Assembly: GCA_947381965.1 (NCBI GenBank)
Contig: CANCXX010000015.1
Coordinates: forward strand, 29,001 to 93,000
Source: an uncultured bacterium
Lineage (GTDB): Bacteria > Bacillota > Clostridia > Lachnospirales > Lachnospiraceae
Direction of reading: 5' to 3'
DNA length: 64,000 nt
A model generated the notes under the pieces. The model did no database searches, was not told the origin of the DNA, and saw nothing but the letters and a program-made list of their open reading frames with translations. Within the stretch, counting starts at the first letter, position 1, and each line of letters starts with the position of its first letter. Below, one piece after another: positions 9,868 through 19,060 of the stretch. The position numbers and the translations under genes are program-made.

Positions 9868-11387
9868 TACCTGCCGCCCTTCTCTTTGCGGTATTCTGCC
9901 GGCGAGACGCCCACTGCCTCCCGAAACACTTTTGCAAAGTAATTGGCATTGGCATAGCCGCATTTTTCCGCAATCTCCGTAATCTTGTCATAATCCTGCT
10001 CCAGCATCTGCTTGGCCCTTTCCAGACGGTAATGACTAAGATACTGCTTTAATGTCATTTTCTTTTCCTGTTTAAACAATACATTCAGATAAACCGCCGA
10101 AAAATGAAGATGCTCTGCAATCTGCACCACACTTAAATCTTCCTCACCATAATGCTCCGCCACATAATCCATCACCCCCCGGATGATACGCCCATACCCT
10201 GACTGTTCTTCCTGCTTTGCCTTAAGACATTCCAGAAGCTTTCTGATAAATGCACGGATTTCCCACAAAAAATCCAACCTTCTCACATAAATCTGGATTT
10301 CCTCTTCCTTCCAGATACCTGTTTCTGCCCCATAAATTTCAGGGTATTTTTTATAGACTGCTGTCAGAAAAGATATCATCAGCGTATAAATTTGTTCCTT
10401 ATGATAATATTTATAGCTGCAAAGCTTCTCAAAAAGTCCCTCAAACCATTCCCCAAGCTTTTGCGGCTGTTCCGATAATATCTGCAGAAATTCCCCGTAA
10501 ATCCCCGGTTCTATATAGTTCCTCTGCATAATCTCTTCGTCAATCTGGAAAATCCGTTTATCTTCCTTAAAAAAAGCGCAGTTAATGGCCATTCCAGCGG
10601 TTTTATAGCTGTTATAAACATTTTTGCAGTTTTCCGCCTCCATTCCGGTTCCCAGCCTTGCCTCCGGGAACTGCCCCAGGATCTTTTGATATAACGCAGG
10701 CAGCCGGTACCGCTCCCGCTCCGGGTAGGACAATATAAATTCATATTGATGCTTTTCCCTATGATAGCTTCCAATCACCCTGCAAAAAGAAGACCGTATC
10801 ATTTCCCCGGCCTTTTCCAACTGCTCTCTCCCTCCGGCATCCCTTCCCGGCATCTGTAAAATCAAACAGGTCATACATAAGTTTAAGGGAAAATCTGTCT
10901 CCGCCGCTAATTTTTCCAGCATCTTCCTGTCAGCATCCTTGGTGATTAGCAGATTAAACAGTCTTTGCTGCTGGAACTCTCTGCCTGCCTTTGATACTGT
11001 CTCTTTTTTATTTTTTTCCCTGATTTCACCTGCTGCACGCTCAAGCGCCCTGCACAAAACCGGAAGGTCAATGGGCTTTTCTATATAATCAATTGCCGCC
11101 AGCCGGATGGCGCTTTTTAAATATTCAATCTCCATATAGCCGCTCATAAAAATAATACGGCAGTCAGGGTTACACGAAAGAAGCTTTGTTACAAACTCAA
11201 TTCCATCCATCTTAGGCATACGCACGTCTGTAAGTACAATATCCGGTCCAAACCAGCTGGCAATGCGCATCGCCTCCGCCCCATTCGCCGCCTGCATCAC
11301 TTGGTCAATTTCATATTTTTCCCAGTCAACCGCTTCCATTAATCCTTCCCTGGTATAATCTTCATCATCTGCAATCAGTATTTTCAT
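9867..11387 (-). CDS. Response regulator with AraC-type DNA-binding domain, YesN family
   Basis: 506 residues. N-terminal receiver domain with the acidic pair DDED at 7-10, phospho-acceptor Asp54 (IVLTDVRMPKMDG) and Lys near 103; a long middle region; and two helix-turn-helix motifs of the AraC family in the last 100 residues (SAVYLNVLFK, ITEIAEKCGYANANYFAKVF). It is expected to activate the downstream uptake and hydrolase genes. ATG 11387 is preceded by AGGAGG; the longer open frame to 11525 has no ribosome site. First gene of the operon. Confidence 0.92.
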   Translation of the reverse strand: MKILIADDEDYTREGLMEAVDWEKYEIDQVMQAANGAEAMRIASWFGPDIVLTDVRMPKMDGIEFVTKLLSCNPDCRIIFMSGYMEIEYLKSAIRLAAIDYIEKPIDLPVLCRALERAAGEIREKNKKETVSKAGREFQQQRLFNLLITKDADRKMLEKLAAETDFPLNLCMTCLILQMPGRDAGGREQLEKAGEMIRSSFCRVIGSYHREKHQYEFILSYPERERYRLPALYQKILGQFPEARLGTGMEAENCKNVYNSYKTAGMAINCAFFKEDKRIFQIDEEIMQRNYIEPGIYGEFLQILSEQPQKLGEWFEGLFEKLCSYKYYHKEQIYTLMISFLTAVYKKYPEIYGAETGIWKEEEIQIYVRRLDFLWEIRAFIRKLLECLKAKQEEQSGYGRIIRGVMDYVAEHYGEEDLSVVQIAEHLHFSAVYLNVLFKQEKKMTLKQYLSHYRLERAKQMLEQDYDKITEIAEKCGYANANYFAKVFREAVGVSPAEYRKEKGGR

Positions 11388-11438
11388 GAGATTCCTCCTG
11401 TTTCTTCCGTAATCTTCTGGAAACACTACCCCAAATTT

Positions 11439-11444
11439 ATTATA
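11439..11444 (-). promoter_or_regulatory. -10 box of the yesN/yesM operon
   Basis: On the minus strand TATAAT occurs 52 bases before the regulator's start codon, inside TACTATAATAAAT. The -35 region is poor (TTTTTC at 17-bp spacing), which fits a promoter needing an activator. Confidence 0.45.
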
Positions 11445-11507
11445 GTATGACAATAGAAAAGGAAAAATGGTAAAAAAACTGGAAAAAAGAAAAGAAATAA
11501 AGAAGTA

Positions 11508-11536
11508 ATGACAAACTCCCTTCAAAATGGTATGAT
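11508..11536 (+). promoter_or_regulatory. Promoter of the hybrid histidine kinase
   Basis: ATGACA (11508-11513), 17-bp spacer, TATGAT (11531-11536). The predicted start of transcription is about 25 bases ahead of the kinase ATG, leaving room for the GGAGGG site. It is divergent from the yesN promoter. Confidence 0.5.
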
Positions 11537-11567
11537 AATTGAAGCTAAATTTGTCCGGAGGGATGCC

Positions 11568-13802
11568 ATGCTGAACAATACAACGGATTTTAATTTGATA
11601 GAATACATATTATCGGTGCTGAATGAGATGGAAGAATCTCATTCGGACACGTCTGTTTCAGACATAGATAATCCTATTGACAATTCATCATTACTATCTG
11701 AAGCCGTCAGCCGTCAGACAGCACGGGAAGTATTAAAATTTATGGACAAAATTCCCGGCGGTTTTCTTATTTACCATGCAGACGGAAATGAAGAAATTAT
11801 CTATGCAAACCAGGCCCTCTTAAGACTTTATAAATGTGCTACCTTAAAAGAGTTCCGCGAACTTACAGGCAACTCTTTTAAAGGCGTGGTTTATCCTGAC
11901 GATTATCAGCTGGTAAGTCAAAGCATTAAAGACCAGCTTTCTAAAAGTAAATACAATCAGGACTATGTAGAATACCGAATCATCCAAAAGGACGGCGAAG
12001 TCCGGTGGGTGGAAGATTATGGCAACTACATCCACAGCGATATGGCCGGAAATATTTTTTATGTATTTATTGTAGACGCCACCGAAAAAAAGCTCCATCA
12101 GATAGCGGAAAAAACTGCTCTTTTGCAGGAAAAATCACAAAAGGAAAAATACCTGAAAAACCAGATTGAGCAATATAATCAAGAATTAAAGATTATTCAC
12201 CATGAACATCTGCGGCGGCTGGAAATCATTGAAGGGTTAAGCACAAACTACGAATCCATTTTTCATGTGGACTTAGATGCCAACACCATCCATCCCTACC
12301 GTCTAAGCGACCGGGTGGAAAGGCAGTATGGCACAAAATTCCAGGATTATGAATTTTTATGGTTTATCTCAGACTACATCAAAAACTGGGTATGCTCTGA
12401 GGATCAGGATATTATGAGAAAATCCACCGATTCCCAATATATCCGCAATACCCTGGCAAATACGGACGCTTACTATGTAAACTTCCGGGTAACAAAGGAT
12501 GGAGAAACGCAATATCTTCAGCTGCGTATTGTGGATGTGGGGAATAAAGACCATATCTCCCAGGTTGTTATGGGGTGTCGGAGAGTCGATGAAGAAATCC
12601 GCCATGAAATGGAACAGAAAAAAATAGTGGAGGACGCCCTAAACCACGCCCGGCTTGCCAACATTACCAAAAATACCTTTCTCTCCAATATGTCCCACGA
12701 CATGCGGACTCCATTAAACGCCATAACCGGATTCACGGCGCTTGCCAAAGCTCATATAAATGAACCGAAAAAAATTCTGGATTACCTTGGCAGAATAGAA
12801 ACCGCCAGCGAGCAGCTCCTTGGCCTGATTAACAATATATTAGAAATTTCCCGGATAGAATCCGGTAAAATACAACTGGAAGAAACTCCCTGCAGTCTCC
12901 TTGACATTATAAAAGACGTGCAGAAAATTGTCCTGGCACAGGCGGAAATCAAAAATATTGCTTTTTCCATAAATCTAAGCGGGTTACAACATACCAATGT
13001 TTATTGCGATCATGAAAAACTAAACCGCATCCTTCTTTGTCTTACCGGCAATGCCATCAAATACACGGAAAATGGCGGAAGAATCTATATGACAGTTACT
13101 GAACATAAGGAGGCGGCTTATAACTATGCTGTGTACCAGTTTATGGTGGAAGATAATGGCATTGGAATTTCCGAGAATTATATCAAGCGTATTTTTGACC
13201 CCTTTGAGCGGGTGGAAAATACCACCTTAAGCGGCATCCACGGCACCGGTCTGGGCCTTACCATTGTTAAAAACCTGGTTGACCTTATGTCCGGAACAAT
13301 TGAAGTATCCAGCTCCCCCGGCAAGGGAAGTAAATTTATTATCTCCATCAAGCTTCGCCTGCAAAGCAGGCTTTCTCTTCCGGACATCAATGCGGAGGAA
13401 GTTCTCTCCCGGCTTCTTGGCCGAAAAAAGATCCTTCTGGTGGACGACAATGAAATTAACCGTGAAATAGAAGCGGAGCTGCTTGAAAATATGGGCCTGC
13501 ATGTGGACACCGCCAAGGACGGCAGCATAGCGGTCAGGAAAATAGCAGGCTCCTCCCCTAGTGAATATGCCCTGATACTGATGGACATCCAGATGCCGGT
13601 TATGAATGGACACCAGGCAGCCAGAGCCATAAGAGAACTGGAAAACCCGGTGCTTTCAAGCATCCCGATTATTGCCCTGTCCGCCAATGCTTACGAGGAA
13701 GACCAGCGGATGTCCATGGAAAGCGGCATGAACGCACATATGGCAAAGCCTGTGGATATTCCCAAGCTGCTGAAACTGATAACAGCCATTCTTTCTCCTT
13801 AG
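11568..13802 (+). CDS. Cytoplasmic hybrid sensor histidine kinase (PAS-HisKA-HATPase-REC)
   Basis: 744 residues with no membrane segments. A PAS domain (about 55-180), a second PAS-like stretch (about 230-345), HisKA with SHDMRTPLNA (His near 377), HATPase_c (VEDNGIGIS, GTGLGL), and a C-terminal receiver (ILLVDDNEINR, LILMDIQMPVMNG). The architecture fits an internal signal sensor that passes phosphate to its own receiver; no Hpt or output partner is adjacent. ATG 11568 is chosen for its GGAGGG site; the open frame extends upstream to 11508 but that part overlaps the predicted promoter. It is transcribed divergently from yesN. Confidence 0.88.
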   Translation: MLNNTTDFNLIEYILSVLNEMEESHSDTSVSDIDNPIDNSSLLSEAVSRQTAREVLKFMDKIPGGFLIYHADGNEEIIYANQALLRLYKCATLKEFRELTGNSFKGVVYPDDYQLVSQSIKDQLSKSKYNQDYVEYRIIQKDGEVRWVEDYGNYIHSDMAGNIFYVFIVDATEKKLHQIAEKTALLQEKSQKEKYLKNQIEQYNQELKIIHHEHLRRLEIIEGLSTNYESIFHVDLDANTIHPYRLSDRVERQYGTKFQDYEFLWFISDYIKNWVCSEDQDIMRKSTDSQYIRNTLANTDAYYVNFRVTKDGETQYLQLRIVDVGNKDHISQVVMGCRRVDEEIRHEMEQKKIVEDALNHARLANITKNTFLSNMSHDMRTPLNAITGFTALAKAHINEPKKILDYLGRIETASEQLLGLINNILEISRIESGKIQLEETPCSLLDIIKDVQKIVLAQAEIKNIAFSINLSGLQHTNVYCDHEKLNRILLCLTGNAIKYTENGGRIYMTVTEHKEAAYNYAVYQFMVEDNGIGISENYIKRIFDPFERVENTTLSGIHGTGLGLTIVKNLVDLMSGTIEVSSSPGKGSKFIISIKLRLQSRLSLPDINAEEVLSRLLGRKKILLVDDNEINREIEAELLENMGLHVDTAKDGSIAVRKIAGSSPSEYALILMDIQMPVMNGHQAARAIRELENPVLSSIPIIALSANAYEEDQRMSMESGMNAHMAKPVDIPKLLKLITAILSP

Positions 13803-13836
13803 CCGCAAGGCATTCTGGAGCTAAAGCCTTATGCAG

Positions 13837-13879
13837 CAGACTGCAAATCCCATACTTCATGGATTTGCAGTCTGTTTTT
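13837..13879 (+). terminator. Intrinsic terminator after the hybrid kinase
   Basis: Perfect 14-bp stem CAGACTGCAAATCC / GGATTTGCAGTCTG (13837-13850 and 13861-13874), 10-base loop, then TTTTT. It overlaps the last codons of the convergent AraC gene. Confidence 0.9.
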
Positions 13880-14834
13880 GCATTACTCTGTATTTTCTGG
13901 GGGTCATGCCAAAATGGGACTGAAACAGGCGGTGAAAATAGCTTAAATTGTCATAGCCCACAGAAAGACCAATATCCGTAACTGTCATTTTAGTGTGCAT
14001 CAGAAGATATGCCGCCTGGTTCATACGTTTTTCCTGCACCAGCTCTATATAATTCTTCCCTGTTCGTTTTTTTATCTCCTTGGACAGCCAGCAGATGTCA
14101 TAATTTAATATTTCAGAAAGTTCTTTCAATTCCCCATCCCGGTAATTCTCCTCAACATATCCAAGTACATCAATAATCAGTTTATGGCTTTGATTTTCCC
14201 CATTTGTTTCCATCCGGTCCACATGGTTCATCAGCTGCAGGAATAAAAGCCCCATCGTTACCTGATTGATACTTCTTTTATTGGGCAGCCGGTTCCAAAT
14301 CGTCCAGATCAAATTTTCCAGCAGATTTTGAATGGGTAGAATATCCGCCACCTTAAAGTGCAGATAACAGGAGGTTTCATTTTCCCCTTTCAGACAGTCC
14401 ACCACAAAATCCCGCAAAAGATTATTCTCTTCTCCCATCATTTTAAGGGTTTTATCAAAAAATTCCGGCAAAATAATAAAATTAATAGCTATATCCCCTC
14501 TGCCTGCAGGATAAATTTCCTGTACTGCCTTTTGGTTTAAAAACAAAAGCTCCCCTTCTTCCAGAAGCACATCCCTGCCGTCAATCACATGATGGGTACT
14601 GCCCAGACACATGTAAACCATCTCTATATAATTATGGGTATGTTTTGGGAAATGCACGAACCTTGTGTGGGGCCGCACCTGAATCAGTTTTCCGGCATCC
14701 AACAGCTTTCCGGCGTCGACCACATTCTGGTCCTCGGACATATAAATTTCCTTTTCAATGGACCGTCTGCCTGCCAGAATACGCTCTTCCTCCAGGGTTA
14801 TCTTCTCCAGCTCCATCTGCAGTTCCTTTTTCAT
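13857..14834 (-). CDS. AraC-family transcriptional regulator with cupin sensor domain
   Basis: 325 residues. The N-terminal half is a cupin-type ligand domain (RPHTRFVHFPKHTHNYIEMVY, with LLEEGELLFLN). The C-terminal half has the AraC helix-turn-helix pair (LKELSEILNYDICWLSKEIK; TDIGLSVGYDNLSYFHRLFQ; GMTPRKYR). Such regulators usually bind a sugar in the cupin and control a nearby uptake or hydrolase gene, but none is adjacent, so the target is unknown. ATG 14834 has AGGGGG upstream; the frame is open to 14939. A perfect inverted repeat lies 53 bp upstream. Confidence 0.88.
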   Translation of the reverse strand: MKKELQMELEKITLEEERILAGRRSIEKEIYMSEDQNVVDAGKLLDAGKLIQVRPHTRFVHFPKHTHNYIEMVYMCLGSTHHVIDGRDVLLEEGELLFLNQKAVQEIYPAGRGDIAINFIILPEFFDKTLKMMGEENNLLRDFVVDCLKGENETSCYLHFKVADILPIQNLLENLIWTIWNRLPNKRSINQVTMGLLFLQLMNHVDRMETNGENQSHKLIIDVLGYVEENYRDGELKELSEILNYDICWLSKEIKKRTGKNYIELVQEKRMNQAAYLLMHTKMTVTDIGLSVGYDNLSYFHRLFQSHFGMTPRKYRVMQKQTANP

Positions 14835-14887
14835 ATCTATCCCCCTGCATACCACAAGCTGTGCTTGCGGTACTGCCACCAATAAAT

Positions 14888-14911
14888 AGTTTGGAAGTTT
14901 ACTTCCAAACT
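14888..14911. repeat. 24-bp inverted repeat upstream of the AraC gene
   Basis: Perfect 11-bp arms AGTTTGGAAGT / ACTTCCAAACT separated by TT. No T-run follows on the minus strand, so an operator for the AraC regulator is a little more likely than a terminator for cadA, but it is not proven. Confidence 0.5.
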
Positions 14912-14947
14912 TTCTTTCCTCCATGCCGGAAATTTTCATATAGGCAC

Positions 14948-14973
14948 ACAGGACCGGATTTAACCGGTCCTGT
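14948..14973. terminator. Hairpin between cadA and the AraC gene
   Basis: Perfect 10-bp stem ACAGGACCGG / CCGGTCCTGT with a 6-base loop, 21 bp after the cadA stop codon. The T-rich tail (TTTTG) is on the plus-strand side, so for cadA on the minus strand it is a weak terminator. Confidence 0.5.
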
Positions 14974-14993
14974 TTTGTATTGCTCAGTTTGTT

Positions 14994-16862
14994 TTATTCT
15001 GTTTTTAAAGCCCGCATGGAATTTAAGATAGCAATCACAGAAACACCCACATCCGCAAACACAGCCTCCCACATATTCGCCATTCCAAAAGCTCCAAGAA
15101 GAAGCACCAGCGCCTTTACTCCAAGGGCAAAAACAATATTTTGCTTTACAATCCCAAGGGTCTTACGGGATATTTTCACAACTGCGGCAATTTTTCTCAC
15201 ATCATCATCCATGAGAACCACATCTGCCGCTTCTATGGCGGCGTCCGACCCCATACTGCCCATGGCAATACCTATATCCGCCCTGGTAAGCACAGGCGCG
15301 TCATTGATGCCATCACCTGCAAAGGCAAGCTTTTCTTTATCTTTCTGCGCCTTTAACAGTTCTTCCACCTTCGACACCTTATCTCCAGGGAGAAGCTCCG
15401 CATGGACTTCGTCCACCCCAAGCGCTTCCGCCACTGCTTTAGCTGCTGCCATCCGGTCCCCGGTAAGCATAACGCATTTTTTTACACCCACCCGCTTCAT
15501 ACTGGCAATGGCGTCCCTGGCTCCCTCTTTTACCGTATCGGAAATCACAATGGCTCCCGCATATTCTCCTTCACATGCCGCATAAACAACCGTGCCTGCA
15601 ATTTGACAAGGGTCGTAAGAAATATGGCGTTCTTCCATCAGCTTTTCATTCCCAATCAAAACTTCCTTTCCGTCAACAGGGACACAGATCCCCCGGCCTG
15701 CAATTTCTTCTGCCTGACCAATTCGTTCCATGTCCAGCTCCCTGCCATAAGCTTCCCTGATGGATCCTGCAATGGGATGGGTGGAATATGCCTCTCCCAA
15801 AGCTGCCATTTCCAAAAGTGCTTCTTTTGAAAAGCCCTTTGGAAGAATTTCCTGTACTTTAAATTCTCCCTTGGTAAGAGTTCCCGTTTTATCAAAAACA
15901 ATCGTGGTCATTTCGGCAACTGCTTCCAGATAGTTGCTCCCCTTTACCAAAACGCCAATCCGTGAGGCAGCCCCAATTCCCCCAAAAAAACCAAGAGGCA
16001 CAGAAATCACCAGGGCGCAGGGACAGGAAATTACAAGGAAAATGCAGGCCCGCTGTATCCACTCTCCCCATCCGCCCCCTGTAATGAGGGGAGGCAGCAG
16101 GGCAAGAAGCACCGCTCCGATTGTTACTACTGGCGTGTAATACCTGGCAAATCTGGTAATAAAATTTTCCACTTTTGCCTTTTTGGAGCTGGCATTTTCC
16201 ACCAGCTCAAGAATTTTTGCCACCGTAGAATCGTCAAATTCCTTTGTCACCTGTACTTTCAGTGTACCGCTTCCGTTTACGCATCCGCTGAAAATCTCAT
16301 CTCCCACAGATGCCTTTCTCGGAACCGATTCGCCTGTAAGGGCCGCCGTGTCAATCAGTGATTCGCCTTCTGTCACGATGCCGTCAAGAGGAATCCGCTC
16401 CCCTGGCTTTACCACTATAATGCTTCCAACCTCCACTTCATCCGGGTCTGTCTGTACCAGCCTGCCATCCTTTTCTATATTGGCATATTCCGGGCAAATA
16501 TCCATCATATCGGAAATCGACTGCCGGGACTTTCCCACCGCATAGCTTTGAAACAGCTCTCCCACCTGATAAAAAAGCATGACCGCAACGGCTTCTGAAT
16601 ATTCCCCTACCCCAAAGGCTCCGAAGGTCGCTATCATCATAAGGAAATTCTCATCAAACACTTGCCCGTGACTGATATTTCTTACCGCTTTATAAATAAT
16701 GTCATACCCAATAATCAGATAAGGAACCAGATAAATAGCAGACAAAATCCAGGGACTTCCTATTCCCGCAAACAATCCCATATGTTCGCATACAAACAAT
16801 GCTATAAACAAAATAAACGATACTATAATACGCATCATCATTTTCTGTTGCTTTTTTGTCAT
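14994..16862 (-). CDS. cadA: P1B-type heavy-metal ATPase (Zn2+/Cd2+/Pb2+ export type)
   Basis: 622 residues. Transmembrane CPC motif (280-282), phosphorylation site DKTGT (Asp324), STHP motif, TGES, and GDGINDAP hinge. The last helices contain ADVGVSVIAILNSMRAL, whose Asp is typical of the P1B-2 zinc/cadmium/lead group rather than copper pumps. It has no N-terminal metal-binding domain; instead a separate HMA protein is encoded just upstream (16918-17136). With the ArsR regulator this is a metal-induced efflux operon. ATG 16862 is preceded by GAGGTAGG. Confidence 0.93.
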   Translation of the reverse strand: MTKKQQKMMMRIIVSFILFIALFVCEHMGLFAGIGSPWILSAIYLVPYLIIGYDIIYKAVRNISHGQVFDENFLMMIATFGAFGVGEYSEAVAVMLFYQVGELFQSYAVGKSRQSISDMMDICPEYANIEKDGRLVQTDPDEVEVGSIIVVKPGERIPLDGIVTEGESLIDTAALTGESVPRKASVGDEIFSGCVNGSGTLKVQVTKEFDDSTVAKILELVENASSKKAKVENFITRFARYYTPVVTIGAVLLALLPPLITGGGWGEWIQRACIFLVISCPCALVISVPLGFFGGIGAASRIGVLVKGSNYLEAVAEMTTIVFDKTGTLTKGEFKVQEILPKGFSKEALLEMAALGEAYSTHPIAGSIREAYGRELDMERIGQAEEIAGRGICVPVDGKEVLIGNEKLMEERHISYDPCQIAGTVVYAACEGEYAGAIVISDTVKEGARDAIASMKRVGVKKCVMLTGDRMAAAKAVAEALGVDEVHAELLPGDKVSKVEELLKAQKDKEKLAFAGDGINDAPVLTRADIGIAMGSMGSDAAIEAADVVLMDDDVRKIAAVVKISRKTLGIVKQNIVFALGVKALVLLLGAFGMANMWEAVFADVGVSVIAILNSMRALKTE

Positions 16863-16917
16863 AACCTACCTCATTTCCAATTCCAGAGTATGTAAAAATG
16901 CTCTGAATCCTGCCCGG

Positions 16918-17136
16918 CTATAAGAGAATTTTGCAGTCCGGCTCCACTTTGGCACAGACCTTAACCACTTCCTTCATTATCTCTTCAAACTTATCCTCCT
17001 GGGCGTCAATCGTCATCTTCTGGGCTAAAAAGCTTACATTTGCATCATTTACACCCTGTATTTTTTTAATCGCTTCCTCCATCTTTGCGGCGCAGTTTGC
17101 ACAGTCCAAATCTTCCAGTTTAAATTTCTTTTTCAT
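16918..17136 (-). CDS. Small HMA metal-binding protein
   Basis: 72 residues, a single ferredoxin-like HMA domain. The metal site is DCANC (CxxC) near residues 9-13. It probably stands in for the missing N-terminal domain of the ATPase encoded 55 bp downstream, handing metal to the pump or sensing it. An upstream extension of the frame to 17205 lacks a ribosome site; the chosen ATG has AAGGATAAG before it. Confidence 0.88.
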   Translation of the reverse strand: MKKKFKLEDLDCANCAAKMEEAIKKIQGVNDANVSFLAQKMTIDAQEDKFEEIMKEVVKVCAKVEPDCKILL

Positions 17137-17278
17137 TTTTCTTATCCTTTCTTTTTTGTAATCGCTTTCCGCCATATACCTGAACCTAAAGTCCTGCAGC
17201 GGCAAATGCAGTCAAGCCATTTTGCATATGCAGATGGCTAACTTATTTTGTGACAGTTCCTTGCGCTTTGTTACAGCT

Positions 17279-17671
17279 TTATTCCAAAATATGCTCTCTT
17301 CCCTGAGCAATAATTGTTCTCACATGTCCGTCTGCCAGAGAATAAAATACAGATTTTCCCTCCCGTCTGCTTTTTACCAGCTTTGACTGCTTTAAAATCT
17401 TAAGCTGATGGGAAATAGCAGACTGCGTCATCTGTAAGGCCTGGGCCATGTCACATACACATACCTCCGCCTCAAAAAGCACAAACAGAATTCGAATCCG
17501 GGTGGAATCCCCAAAAACCTTAAAAAGCTCCGCTAAATCATACAATTCTTCCTCCTCCGGCATTTTGGCGCTGACTATCTTAAGCAGCTCCTCATGTGTC
17601 TGGAATGTCTCACAGCACTCTATCCCATTACGAATCAATCCATCACCTGTCTTTCCATTATATTCATTCAT
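17279..17671 (-). CDS. cadC: ArsR/SmtB-family metal-sensing repressor (CadC-like)
   Basis: 130 residues, winged helix with recognition region MTQSAISHQLKIL and the alpha-3 metal site CVCD (CxC) typical of CadC/ArsR sensors. Extra N-terminal cysteines (ECC) may add ligands, as in CadC. It should repress its own operon until Cd/Zn/Pb binds. The ATG at 17671 has no Shine-Dalgarno site and lies just after the operator; an in-frame TTG at 17638 with AGGTGATGGA before it could be the true start. The repressor gene is first in the operon. Confidence 0.9.
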   Translation of the reverse strand: MNEYNGKTGDGLIRNGIECCETFQTHEELLKIVSAKMPEEEELYDLAELFKVFGDSTRIRILFVLFEAEVCVCDMAQALQMTQSAISHQLKILKQSKLVKSRREGKSVFYSLADGHVRTIIAQGREHILE

Positions 17672-17672
17672 T

Positions 17673-17722
17673 TGAGCAATTGTTCATATGTTTATGATAA
17701 ATTACCTTTTGATAAATGTCAA
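17673..17722 (-). promoter_or_regulatory. cad operon promoter and operator
   Basis: On the minus strand: TTGACA (17717-17722), 17-bp spacer, TATCAT (17694-17699), then the dyad TGAACAATTGCTCA (17673-17686) across the start of the transcript. The dyad resembles ArsR/SmtB operators (TGAAC-type half sites). A repressor bound there would block initiation. Confidence 0.75.
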
Positions 17723-17869
17723 CATCTTTTTATATCTTTTGTAAACTTAGTATCTTTATTTTGGACAACAAATAAGAATTCTTTTTCACTATGTATCTGC
17801 ACGCATCTGTAACCTTGCTTTATTTTTGTAAACAGGTCAACGTATCCTTTCTGTTTTTCATTGCAAATC

Positions 17870-18469
17870 TCATTCCCCACAACTTGAAAAATGAAAATAA
17901 GATAAAATACTAATAGGACAAAAATATAAACACCAAAATTCCAGCACTGCCACGCCTGTCCATGATGGACTGTCAGCTTTGCATAATCCAGTCATAGGAA
18001 AAATCAGGCAGGAGATAAAAAACACTCCATGTATCATTAACAGATATTTCAGCCACTTCTCAATTTTCGTCCGCGGTTTTACCGTCAGTCCTGCAAAAAA
18101 TGTGGCCAATGACATAACAGCATAACCTAATAAGTCATAGTTAAACAGCAGCCCGCATTGCTGAAAATCAAGAAGTACGGCAGCCTGTTGTGTTAAATCA
18201 TTTAGCCGTACAGTTGTTAACTGTGCAAAATAGACTAATAAAATGATGGCTGTATATACGGCGGAAAAAGCTACCGAAACATAACCTGCTAATTTTTCTT
18301 CCTTTTTAGCAAAGTAAGCATATCCACACATCATTAGTACAAAACTAAAGGCAATGAACATAGACGAAAAGTAGCTGCCATAATCAAAGCCAAATAGCAT
18401 AGACAGCGCAAAGCAGACTACCGCAATGAAATTAACAACAGCGCCATATACTCCAATTTTCTTATTCAT
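17870..18469 (-). CDS. Integral membrane protein in a TetR operon
   Basis: 199 residues with about six hydrophobic segments (roughly 9-27, 32-49, 57-77, 107-126, 139-160, 170-188). I do not recognise the family. Its ATG overlaps the end of the TetR gene by 8 bases, so the two are translationally coupled and the regulator probably controls it in response to a small molecule or membrane stress. A longer frame to 18577 runs inside the TetR gene and is rejected. Confidence 0.65.
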   Translation of the reverse strand: MNKKIGVYGAVVNFIAVVCFALSMLFGFDYGSYFSSMFIAFSFVLMMCGYAYFAKKEEKLAGYVSVAFSAVYTAIILLVYFAQLTTVRLNDLTQQAAVLLDFQQCGLLFNYDLLGYAVMSLATFFAGLTVKPRTKIEKWLKYLLMIHGVFFISCLIFPMTGLCKADSPSWTGVAVLEFWCLYFCPISILSYFHFSSCGE

Positions 18470-19046
18470 CAGCCTGCACTGTCCCTTCCAAAAGAATATC
18501 AACCAATTTACCAATATATACGGCTCTGTCTCCGGCTTTCGTAAAATCATAACCAAGTAATTGATTAACTGTTTCACTTCCTAAAAATGCTATCTGCATT
18601 GCAGCAGTGAGAATAAATACAAACATAGATTTATCCTCATTTGACATTCCTTTTTTCAGAGACAGCGAAAAACCCTGTTGAGTAAGTACAGAATTACAAT
18701 TTTTTGTATAATTTTGCAGATCACCTAAAATGGAAACACGCGAAATTGCAGAATGTTCAAACAGAAAATCAAAAACATAAGCAGCACAAGCCGTTAAGCG
18801 TTCTTTATCTGTTTCATATTGATTCGTCACCTGAAATTCTGTAACTACTTTTCCGATAATGCGCTGCACACATTCCGTTATCAATTTATCTTTACTTCCA
18901 AAGTGATAGTTGATTAAACCTAATCCAACCTCTGCTTTCCCTGCAATCATACGGGCAGTAATGTCTTTAATATTACCGTTGTATTGCTCAATCAATTCAG
19001 TTGTGACTTCAATAATGTGATTTTTAACATTGATATTTTTTTCCAT
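18462..19046 (-). CDS. TetR-family repressor
   Basis: 194 residues. N-terminal TetR helix-turn-helix (ITARMIAGKAEVGLGLINYHFGSKDKLI); the remainder is the variable ligand-binding half. ATG 19046 has GAGAGG 7 bases upstream. Two identical operator-like dyads sit in its own promoter, so autorepression is likely, with the overlapping membrane-protein gene under the same control. Confidence 0.9.
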   Translation of the reverse strand: MEKNINVKNHIIEVTTELIEQYNGNIKDITARMIAGKAEVGLGLINYHFGSKDKLITECVQRIIGKVVTEFQVTNQYETDKERLTACAAYVFDFLFEHSAISRVSILGDLQNYTKNCNSVLTQQGFSLSLKKGMSNEDKSMFVFILTAAMQIAFLGSETVNQLLGYDFTKAGDRAVYIGKLVDILLEGTVQADE

Positions 19047-19060
19047 ATTAAGCCTCTCTT

